DNA from: Skeletonema tropicum | Taxonomy: Eukaryota > Bacillariophyta > Thalassiosirophyceae > Thalassiosirales > Thalassiosiraceae | NCBI GenBank assembly: GCA_037178625.1 | Contig: CM074140.1 | Location: 1,860,001 to 1,924,000, forward strand | Direction of reading: 5' to 3' | Length of the DNA stretch: 64,000 bases | Shown here: positions 26,685 through 35,218 of the stretch, in pieces | Position numbering within the stretch: the stretch's first letter is position 1 | Layout of the letters: each line of letters begins with the position of its first letter | Made by a program: the position numbers and the translations under genes | The notes under the pieces: model-generated | Seen by the model: the letters and a program-made list of their open reading frames with translations, nothing else | Databases searched by the model: none | What the model was told of the DNA's origin: nothing

Positions 26685-27710
26685 TTAGTAGTTCTCGCAC
26701 AGAGTCTCTCCAACTTGCACTTCTACATGATCACCTCTTGCTCTTTCGGCCACGTCCATTAGTTCCTTTACCATGCGAAGAGGTTTGGTAGAAAACATTG
26801 CAAAGGCGCTCCCACCGGCTCTAAATGCTGATAATTCTTGTCCCTTTTGCACCATCTTGCCGACAATAGACCTCTCATATGTAATGGTATTCACCCCAAC
26901 TCCGCCAACGATGACCAGGGCGACTCTTAGACCTTCACTCGCCTCCAGAACGATTACTAAGCGCTTATTTTCATTTAGTATGTTGAATTTTCCCCCAAAG
27001 AACTTGACAGATGCTGATAGACTCGTTTCTCCTTCCATCTTGCAATGGATGCATTTACCCGTAATTGGTGAATGGATGCGATGATAGTCCTTCGGAGAGA
27101 GGTATCCTAATGTAATATGGTGTTTCGCATAGCATTCCAGATCTTCATCTGGTAGACCTATACGATCGATGTCGTATTTGCACCCTTTGATCAGCATAGA
27201 CTTCATTGTGGAGTCATCATTGTATATCTGCAAGGTACAGCAAGCGGGAGCAAGAACCTTGCCCGCCCCTAAACGCGGAAAGTGATCATCTTCATATGTC
27301 CTAGAGAAGAAGTCGTTGAGAGATTTGTACTCGGATGGTGCTTTCTCCCATATCCATGGTTTCTGTTCTATACCCAATCTACTGCAAAACTCTGCAATTG
27401 AATGTTCAGCTTCAGTCTCGCTTTTGAAAGGTTTATCCCATGAGTTTTGGATTGATGTAAACAGGTATATGATCCCGTTAATGACAGGGTTCGCTGTTCC
27501 AAATAGTGCAAGATCAAACAACAGAGTTGCAAATACTCCTTCAAATCTTGTCATGCGAGGTTTATCACATTTGAGCTTCATGGATTCTCGTAAAACGTAG
27601 ACACTGAGTGGAGATGTGTTGTGTTTCATGCGATCGGATATGCGGCGAGGTAGCACGAAAAGTAGAATTGACGCGAAGAAGTCGCCTACGGCGAAAAAGT
27701 TTGGCATCAT
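26685..27710 (-). CDS. Phosphatidylserine decarboxylase-like proenzyme
   Basis: 341 residues from the ATG at 27710. The frame continues upstream as protein-like sequence to about 27866, where an in-frame TAG sits in a plausible splice acceptor (TTTTAG), so a 5' exon is possible. Family landmarks in order: LNDFFSRTYEDD (about 131-142), LGYLSPKDYHRIHSP (about 201-215, with the Asp/His pair used in self-cleavage), the KFFGGKFNILNENKR segment, GGVGVNT, and the processing site FRAGGSAFAMF, in which Ser (about S301) would become the pyruvoyl prosthetic group. The residue after the Ser is Ala where Thr is usual. Two hydrophobic segments near the N-terminus suggest membrane attachment. The family converts a lipid-linked serine to the ethanolamine form. 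The gene is divergent from the aminotransferase fusion. Confidence 0.88.
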   Translation of the reverse strand: MMPNFFAVGDFFASILLFVLPRRISDRMKHNTSPLSVYVLRESMKLKCDKPRMTRFEGVFATLLFDLALFGTANPVINGIIYLFTSIQNSWDKPFKSETEAEHSIAEFCSRLGIEQKPWIWEKAPSEYKSLNDFFSRTYEDDHFPRLGAGKVLAPACCTLQIYNDDSTMKSMLIKGCKYDIDRIGLPDEDLECYAKHHITLGYLSPKDYHRIHSPITGKCIHCKMEGETSLSASVKFFGGKFNILNENKRLVIVLEASEGLRVALVIVGGVGVNTITYERSIVGKMVQKGQELSAFRAGGSAFAMFSTKPLRMVKELMDVAERARGDHVEVQVGETLCENY

Positions 27711-27980
27711 GTTACGCAGGTGTAATACAGGGTTATGATCTCTCTGAGCAGCATGAGCAGAAGTAGTGAGACATTGTCGGAGTTCCACCTTGGCTTGACG
27801 CCATCCCCTGAAGGAAGTTTTATGAGCAAGATTCGTCCTATCCGCAAGCCAAGATTCCAATCGGTACTAAAAGATTCCCCTACAGTAGGAATCGTAGTAA
27901 AACTGGAAACATGTCTTTGTTCGCACCTCCTTTCTTGTGAGAACCACCTCTCACACTCCAATGATCATCCCTGCCTCTTG
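27711..27980. promoter_or_regulatory. Shared divergent promoter region
   Basis: This interval separates the decarboxylase ATG (minus) from the aminotransferase ATG (plus). It may include a 5' exon of the decarboxylase. A head-to-head arrangement this tight suggests co-expression, by inference. Confidence 0.35.
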
Positions 27981-30585
27981 ATGATCAAAGCAAAAAATGC
28001 TCTCATTTCTACTTATGCCCTCATTAAAAACTCTCTAATCAAACCTGTAAGCATGGAGCATACTACTCTGCTGATTTGGGCGTTCATTGCTCTTTCCCTC
28101 GCTATCAAATTTGTATGGGAGAAGGTTGAACTTTTCCTCCATTCCAATTTCAAGTATCGCTTCATCAACTCTCTTGCTTCCTACATCTATTATGGTGATG
28201 ATATCGGCGTCAGATCGACTCTGCAGTTGGATTACCCTTCTCCAAACATTCTGGAGCGCCGCCTGGAAGGTCAAAAGTATTTAGAGTCCAAGCTCGGCGG
28301 TAATGCAAGTGCTACGTCGACATCTAAATTCCGTGGTCCAAAATTGGCATCATCTTTAGTGGACTGCCGATTTGCGCTGGCAAAGGTGTGCATGCCCTTG
28401 TTGAGAGAGCTTGAATTCCCTAATGCTGGTCGTAACTTCGTATCTGGTGTGTGCAATGACGGAATAGATGGTAAAGGTGGTATGTTAATCGTGACTACAG
28501 AAGATGGCGTGAGTCGTCCATTTGTGGGCAATGATGCAGTGCACACACTTGGCATCGACACATTCTATGGTCCAATTCAGAAGGAGATTAACCAACGCAT
28601 GCTACTGAATGAGGAGGGAAACAAAGACTCAATGCTGCGTTTCAGTCCCATCTCTATGAACTCAGAACTTGAGAAAAATGTGAGCTTGATTAAGAAGTTA
28701 ACTGGGATGGATAAGGTGAGATACTCACTCAGTGGTAAGTGCACGTGGTTGATAAGGAATTCTCTTCTATGTAGTATGCAAAAACTGAAGCTAACAGATC
28801 AAGTGCAACCTCACTCTTTTCACATAAAGGGAGCGAGGCCGTGGATGCCGCCCTGAAAGATATTAAGGCTTCATGTAATCACAAGCCACTCATCGTACGC
28901 TTCAAGAGTGCCTATCATGGGCATGTGTCGGGAATCAATGTTCTTGATTGCGATGGACATGTCTTTCTTCCTGAATGCTCTCAAGAAAGTCTTGACTTTA
29001 TTGAACGCTACCACTATCGTATTGCTGCTGTAATTGTCAACTCAATGCAGCATTTCACGGGAATAAACAAACCTAGTCCGCCTGGGGAAAAGGTTACACA
29101 TTCGAGCCGTGTACGTTCTGAGGTGTCTCGTGAAGATTACTCAAGGTGGCTCCATTCTCTTCAGAAAAAGTGTAACTACTGCACAAAGTATTTGACGAAG
29201 GTGGCACTGGTAATGGATGACATCTACTTTGCCTTTCGTACGCCAGAACTTCTTAGCTCCAACTATTTCACTCACCCTGAGACAAAAAAAACATTGAAGC
29301 CAGATGTCATCATCTTGGGAAAGGCATTGGCAGCAGGATACCCTCTGAGTGCCGTGGTTGGAAGAGAGGGATGGTTGAACTCGTATGACAAGAAATTTCT
29401 GCTCCAATTGAACAAAACAGTAGGGACTATGGCAGCATGGCACGGCGGCATCGTTGCTTCGAATGTGTTCTTGGAAGCCCTCGAAGGTACTGGATGTATC
29501 AATATTTCCGCAAAACACCAGCTCTCTCTTTTGATGGATAATTGTGATGCATTCACTGTATCCCTCAACGCTAAGTTTGCTGAAACAGGGGTTCCAGTGC
29601 GCATTCGAAACTTCAGTAACACCTTCTCTATCGACTACTTGAACAAGAGTCTTTACAACAGTCGATACCCGCAATACTTGCTCGCAGAGGGTGTCTTCCT
29701 GGGAAACTACTCGACTGGAAAGTTCAATCTCAGCGCTGATGTTTCTGCTGAAGACTTTAAACTTCTTGAGTCAAAGTTTGTATCAGCCGCGTCCCGGATG
29801 CAACATGATGGGTACTTCGAACCTGCGACATCGTCTGCAAGGATCAAACTCTTCGCGACACTTGCTGCTCGTTTCATCAGAAACTATTTGAAGTTGTTCT
29901 GCTGTCAAATCATGAATGACAAGCATATTGACATTGAAGTATCGCACAATCATCCAGTTAACAAGTTTGGTCACTTTTGGTCATCTGTAGGAATGATAAT
30001 CATCGCCTATCCACTTATGTTTTGGTATGGAGAGCCAGTCAAGGGTTGCTGTTGGTTCTTTATCACTCATTTCATTCGTCAAACTGGCCACTTCTTTTAT
30101 GAACATCAGGTAAGCATGAGCATATCTTGTATTGCCTTGAGCCATCTTTCATCTGCTCACACAGCTTGCTCTCAATTGACTAGGACCGAGACATTGAAAA
30201 GCTAAAGTTTGGGCATAAAGATGCATCCAAGAAAGAAGCGGTTGCATTCCTGTTTGGTGCTGCTATCTTCTACAGATATCGAAACGAGTTCTGGAACTTT
30301 GTAGCTCATTACATTGACCCTACTCTATTCCAGCTTTCTCTTGATCAGTACGTTTCCACAATCGCTATGTTCACTATCATTCCACACTTCGTCCAGATTG
30401 TGCACCAGTTTGGGTGGCTGAGAGGAATCAGTTGGGCCGTGAAGATTGCCACTGATCCTTTCACTGATCTACTTGATTTCTACACTCATATTGTCATCCA
30501 TCCGAAGTGGTTTTTGGATGTGAAAGATCAGCGGGCGCGCTACAGGCTAGATGTCAAGACGAAGAAAGTAATGAAGTTAGAGTAA
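27981..30585 (+). CDS. Class III PLP aminotransferase fused to Mpo1/DUF962-like membrane domain
   Basis: Exons 27981-28734, 28830-30109 and 30184-30585 give 811 residues. GT-AG splicing restores VRYSLSGSEAVDAALK. A second in-frame ATG at 28053 is an alternative start. A membrane segment (TTLLIWAFIALSLAIKFVW) lies near residues 27-45. The PLP fold follows: SGSEAVDAAL (cofactor phosphate loop), SAYHGHVSG, MDDIYFAFR with the pyridine-binding Asp (about 380), and LGKALAAGYPLSAVVG with the Schiff-base Lys near 416. From about residue 630 a polytopic region begins NHPVNKFGHFW, with THFIRQTGHFFYEHQ across the last intron. Its His pattern resembles Mpo1/DUF962, an iron-dependent dioxygenase family in yeast fatty-acid degradation. 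The tail has further hydrophobic helices and a Lys-rich end. The domain fusion is unusual; the substrate is unknown, probably a lipid-linked keto compound. Confidence 0.85.
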
Positions 30586-30641
30586 GAGAAAGATAACGAA
30601 GTAGAAGGATTTATTCACCATCTCCATTACTCAATGGGTAC

Positions 30642-30660
30642 ATTAGCTTAGCTTTCGATT
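30642..30660 (+). repeat. Left 19-bp target-site duplication of the retrotransposon
   Basis: ATTAGCTTAGCTTTCGATT occurs here and again at 37720-37738, bracketing the whole non-LTR element. The bases just outside differ (C to the left here, T at the right copy), so the match is exactly 19 bp. At the right side the sequence belongs to a local imperfect tandem duplication (37720-37790) that appears native to the flank. Confidence 0.75.
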
Positions 30661-30835
30661 CCTTTTTTTTTTGCTACGTAGAATGGGCTATGTACTCAAG
30701 AAGAGTCAACCGCGACGGTACTACAATGTTTGCCGACGTCTATTTTAACAGATATAAATCCCATTAACTTGCAAGTTCATTGTTGTGTGGGTTGGTTTGT
30801 TTCACCGAGTGATAACATATTATATACCATACAGC

Positions 30836-30911
30836 AATACTATCGCGACCATCCTAAACTAATCACTTATTTATCCAAAAAAAAAAAAAAAAAAAAAAAT
30901 ACTATCGCGAC
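30836..30911 (+). mobile_element. Tiny poly(A)-tailed retro-insertion with 14-bp target duplication
   Basis: AATACTATCGCGAC occurs at 30836-30849 and again at 30898-30911. Between them lie about 27 bp of unique sequence followed by a run of about 22 A. A short unique body, a poly(A) tail and flanking direct repeats are the hallmark of target-primed reverse transcription of a polyadenylated RNA, here severely 5'-truncated. It sits inside the 5' part of the larger element. Confidence 0.7.
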
Positions 30912-31321
30912 GCACTGCATCGATTTCGATTGTCGCCAACCTGAAAAAAAAAATTGGTGTCAACTTACATCGCTCATGACGTCATACGGTAGGAATAGTA
31001 TTTTACTCCAGAATTCTACAGCTAAATAAATCGTTGAATAATACAAAAGAATATAACAATCATGATGGAAACTACCACTAACGAACTGCACCTCCCATGC
31101 AAAACGATTCGTCCTCATTATACGGATGCATTCCTTCTCGTTCGTGGAGGAATTGATACTAAGTCAGAGCCTCTGTGCTCGTCAGCCACTGGTGCCCCAG
31201 GCTACTCTGTTGAGAGTCAGCAATCAAGGGGAGGTAGTGTCGCCGATGGGCCGGGGGACGTCATCGGCTGAGACCAAACTTTTTCCCCACTTCTTCTGTA
31301 GGTGGTGGGGAAGTAGGCGAA

Positions 31322-34300
31322 ATGGCTACAGATAGAGCTGCTACTGGCCGTCATAGATGCAACGGGTCCAGGCGACGAGCTACCATCCGTCGACAGCACG
31401 CAGTTCATGAGAATAGACATCTAGGGAGTTCATCTCAGGGAAATAACCCGTTACAAGATGGGGATAAACTTTGTTATGATGCAGTTACGAAGTATATACG
31501 CGATAGAATGAGTCGTCGCAACCAGGTAGTCTCAGCAACTGATATAGATAATTTCTTGGAGGCTATCAACGATGAATTGCATATAACTCTTGCCGACCCT
31601 GAAATAGTTGATAGGGAAGTAGCAAGATTACTTGAGGAGAAGGCAAAGTACCATGTTCCCCGGATTGGGGACCTGCCTGAGCAGAAACCTAGTGGTGTTT
31701 TCCGGTTCTTGGCCTGCCAGTTCAATAATATGGCCGGTTCCAAGACACGTGAGAAAAAGGTCGGCGTTATCAAGGACCTGGTAAACAAATATGAGATTAA
31801 TGCTGTTTGCGGGTCCGAAATGGGGGTTAATTTTAGTAGGTTTAATCCGTCCAACTCTTTTGGCTCATGGTTTGAAGGGCCTCGGCCAGTTCGATCTACA
31901 ACAAGTCATAACGTTCATGTTCCGTCTCGATCTACACATCTTGCAGGAGGCACGGGAATGGCTATCTTCAATGAACTCTTACAATACGCGCAACATACGT
32001 GTAATGATTTTCGTAAACTTGGACGGTATTGTTCTTGGGTCTTTCAAGTCACCCCTAATCATCGATTCCGATTGGTTGTGGCTTATTCCACTGGTACTCA
32101 AAGGCCGAAAGGTGTTAGCACTATTTACCAACAACAGTTGGCTTACATTCGAAATAAAAACCTTCGGGTCTCCCCATTCATTTTATTGAAGAATGACTCA
32201 CGACAAGTTCTTAAGCAGTGGATTAAGGATAGTGATCGCATCGCATTGTGTGTGGATTGCAATGAACATATCTTGTCGGGGCGGCTGTCCAAAATGCTGA
32301 CAGAAGAAGTTGGGTTGATCGAGAGGAGTCATGAGTGGTGGCAAGGAGACGAACCTCATACTCATTTAAATGGATCTTCGCCGATCGATGGTATCTTTAC
32401 TACTGTGGATGTCGATGTGTCGTCCCTTTTGATGTTGTCTTTTCATGAGAGCCCAGGTGATCATCGAGCCTTCATCTTTGACCTTACGTCACAGAGCATC
32501 TTTGGTGAAAACTCTTACACAATTCAGCGTCATAGTGCTCGAAAACTGACTCTTAAGAGCCCTCGTGCGGTGAAGGCTTATCTATCTGAGATGCATAAAC
32601 AATTCTCTATACATCGTATAGAACAACGGCAACTGACCTTACGCATCTTGTCTGCTTCCTGTGGAATTCCTCTTTCTCCAGACCTCGAACACCAGTGGCA
32701 AGTTCTTCACAAACAGATCGACGATATTACAAGACATTGTGAGAGTAACTGTCGTCCTCTTCAGTTCCCTGCACTTCCGTGGAGTGAACCAGTGGCCTAC
32801 TGGTATGATAGGAAACGTGCATATGAGCATCTTCGATTGATTTTGCGTCGCGGGTGCACTGGCAATATTAGCAATGCTATTCGAACTTCTAAACGTCATG
32901 GAATCGAGAACCCTGAAGATCTCACCCTTCCGCAGGTCGAAGAAGGTATCAAATATTGTCAGCAGCGACTTCGTCTGCTTACTACTCATGCCTCTGCCTT
33001 ACGAAGTGTTACCCAGCGGAACCAATTGATTGCTGCTGAGGCTTCCGGGAATGCCAAAAAAGTTGTTCGGCTCAAACAGATTGCGGCTAATGAATCTAGT
33101 AAGAAGAGGTGGCGCCAGATAACTCGGTCAACGAAGTCATCCTTTGCTGGAGCAGTGACCAAGACCACTCAGATTAAAGACGGTGTCCTAATCTCAAATG
33201 ATACTGAGGCGTCGGTCTTGGATAGTCTTCAAGAGGCCGTGTCAGAGCGTTTTCTCTCTGCTCACTCTGCTCCTATTCATCAAACATCCTTTGCGGAGCT
33301 GCTCTCTTATCCAAGTGATACTACCATTCCAGATCTTCTTTTGGACAATTCTTTCGTTCTTCCAAATGACTTAGATGACTCCACGAAATGGATCATTGAA
33401 GAGATCCGACGACTACGTGATCGGATTTCACCACCATCTGTCTCCACATTGGTATATACGGAGGACGATTTTCGTCAACAATGGTCGTCTAAACGTGAAC
33501 AAACCTCATCATCTCCGTCTGGCATCCATATAGGTGTCTATAAAGCTGCTCTTCAGGATGATTCTCTTGTCAGATTCTATTCCTCTTATTGGACCGATAT
33601 AATACGTTTCAAGGTGCCTCCTGAGAGGTGGTTTAATGGCCTGCAGGTAGCCTTGCAGAAAGAGAAGGGCAACTTTAATGTCGACCGCCTCCGTTTTATC
33701 CAGCTCTATGAGGCGGATTTTAACCATCTCGACAACTTTCTCTTTGGGAAGAAGGCGATGAATATTCTGTCGGAGGAAGGTGTGATACCTGAGGAGCATT
33801 TTGCTCAGAAACAGAGCACTGCCGAGGATGCAAATATGGATAAGACACTTACCTTTGATCTGTCACGCATTACCAAAACACCCATGACTAATGTCTCTGT
33901 GGACGCAGAGAACTGTTTTGATCGCATTTCACACGTCATCCTGATGCTCATTTGGTACGTTCTCCTTAATGATTGGATGCTCGTTACAATGTTTTTGGAA
34001 GTTATTGGACATATGTGTCTCTACCAGCGTACGGGATATGGCGATTCGCAAACCTTTGTGGGAGGCAAGGACCTTCCTCTCCCGTTTCAAGGGAAGGGGC
34101 AAGGTAGCGGAGGGGCACCTGCAGCATGGATCCACCACAGTACAGTGGCTATTTTGGCTTATCTTCGTCAGGGGTTTTCTTCGTCTTTCACTAATCCCTT
34201 CACTAGGGAAATGTTTGGTTCCATGGGCAGACTCTTCGTGGATGATACTAATCTGTACATTACCCTTGATACAGACTACATGGACCCTACGTTGCTGTAC

Positions 34301-35218
34301 GAGGAACTTTTGGAAGAAACTCAACTGGCGACGACAACTTGGGGGTCTCTCCTCGTGGCTGGGGGTGGTTCTGCAAAGCAGAAGAAGTGCTACTGGCAGC
34401 CCATTCTCTATGAGTCAAATGATGGTCTCTTGTATTATGTTGAAGAGGTGGATATTCAACTTCTGGTACCTCAACCGGGCGACGTTTCAGTCCCCATTGC
34501 TCAACTCTCGCCATTTGATTCGGCTAAGGAGTTGGGCGTGAAGGAATGTGTAGCTGGTGGAAGCCATGATCAATTGGAATCTATGCGTGACAAGTTCAGT
34601 CAATGGGTGTCGAAGATTAGGAACTCGCATTTACAACCCGGCTATGCCTGGTTGGCTTATCGTCTGCAGATTCGGCCAGGGATACGGTATAGTCTTGGGA
34701 CCTTGACCAATGATATGGAGGATATTGCGGATCTGTTTCAAGACATCTATTACAACTTGTTACCCTCGTTAGGTGTTGTCCGCAGCTTCAGGAAGCTATT
34801 ACGTACAGTCCACCAAGCTTTTGGAGGTGTTGGCTTATGGCATATGCCGACTGAACAACTTATTGAACGATTGACAATGTTACTGCAGCATTACCAACGG
34901 GATTCAACTCTTGGACGGAAGTTTAGGGCCATGACGCGGTGGCTGCAGCTTGAAATTGGCACCTGTTTCTCCCCCTTTTCAGTCTCTTATGATACATGGT
35001 CGCCTTTGGCAACACACTGTTGGCATAAAATGCTGTGGAGGACGATTCAATGGTCAGGGATTGAATTATATATTGACTCTGTCCAGATTCCGTATCCCCG
35101 AGAGAATGATATTTGCATTATGGAGTATGTCTTCCAACAGGGTTGTCGGGCGATGATCTGCTCAGCATTAATCGCTGTCGAAATGCCTTACATCTACTAT
35201 TTCTCTCTGATATTGTGA
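31322..35218 (+). CDS. Retrotransposon endonuclease and reverse transcriptase
   Basis: 1298 residues from ATG 31322. Residues about 120-405 form an endonuclease/exonuclease/phosphatase domain: FRFLACQFNNMAGS, a catalytic-region Glu in VCGSEMGVNF, ALCVDCNEHI, and the terminal SPGDHRAFIFD with the catalytic His. The reverse transcriptase domain spans about 715-1010: SGIHIGVYKAAL, NVSVDAENCFDRISHVILM with the first Asp, GSGGAPAAWIHHS, and the active site FVDD near residue 973 (usual form YxDD). The reading frame ends at 35218, but its protein-like character seems to stop near 35140, where the RNase H frame takes over. Two small frames upstream (31062-31271 and 31126-31335) might be remains of an ORF1 but show no recognisable domain. 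Confidence 0.85.
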   Translation: MATDRAATGRHRCNGSRRRATIRRQHAVHENRHLGSSSQGNNPLQDGDKLCYDAVTKYIRDRMSRRNQVVSATDIDNFLEAINDELHITLADPEIVDREVARLLEEKAKYHVPRIGDLPEQKPSGVFRFLACQFNNMAGSKTREKKVGVIKDLVNKYEINAVCGSEMGVNFSRFNPSNSFGSWFEGPRPVRSTTSHNVHVPSRSTHLAGGTGMAIFNELLQYAQHTCNDFRKLGRYCSWVFQVTPNHRFRLVVAYSTGTQRPKGVSTIYQQQLAYIRNKNLRVSPFILLKNDSRQVLKQWIKDSDRIALCVDCNEHILSGRLSKMLTEEVGLIERSHEWWQGDEPHTHLNGSSPIDGIFTTVDVDVSSLLMLSFHESPGDHRAFIFDLTSQSIFGENSYTIQRHSARKLTLKSPRAVKAYLSEMHKQFSIHRIEQRQLTLRILSASCGIPLSPDLEHQWQVLHKQIDDITRHCESNCRPLQFPALPWSEPVAYWYDRKRAYEHLRLILRRGCTGNISNAIRTSKRHGIENPEDLTLPQVEEGIKYCQQRLRLLTTHASALRSVTQRNQLIAAEASGNAKKVVRLKQIAANESSKKRWRQITRSTKSSFAGAVTKTTQIKDGVLISNDTEASVLDSLQEAVSERFLSAHSAPIHQTSFAELLSYPSDTTIPDLLLDNSFVLPNDLDDSTKWIIEEIRRLRDRISPPSVSTLVYTEDDFRQQWSSKREQTSSSPSGIHIGVYKAALQDDSLVRFYSSYWTDIIRFKVPPERWFNGLQVALQKEKGNFNVDRLRFIQLYEADFNHLDNFLFGKKAMNILSEEGVIPEEHFAQKQSTAEDANMDKTLTFDLSRITKTPMTNVSVDAENCFDRISHVILMLIWYVLLNDWMLVTMFLEVIGHMCLYQRTGYGDSQTFVGGKDLPLPFQGKGQGSGGAPAAWIHHSTVAILAYLRQGFSSSFTNPFTREMFGSMGRLFVDDTNLYITLDTDYMDPTLLYEELLEETQLATTTWGSLLVAGGGSAKQKKCYWQPILYESNDGLLYYVEEVDIQLLVPQPGDVSVPIAQLSPFDSAKELGVKECVAGGSHDQLESMRDKFSQWVSKIRNSHLQPGYAWLAYRLQIRPGIRYSLGTLTNDMEDIADLFQDIYYNLLPSLGVVRSFRKLLRTVHQAFGGVGLWHMPTEQLIERLTMLLQHYQRDSTLGRKFRAMTRWLQLEIGTCFSPFSVSYDTWSPLATHCWHKMLWRTIQWSGIELYIDSVQIPYPRENDICIMEYVFQQGCRAMICSALIAVEMPYIYYFSLIL

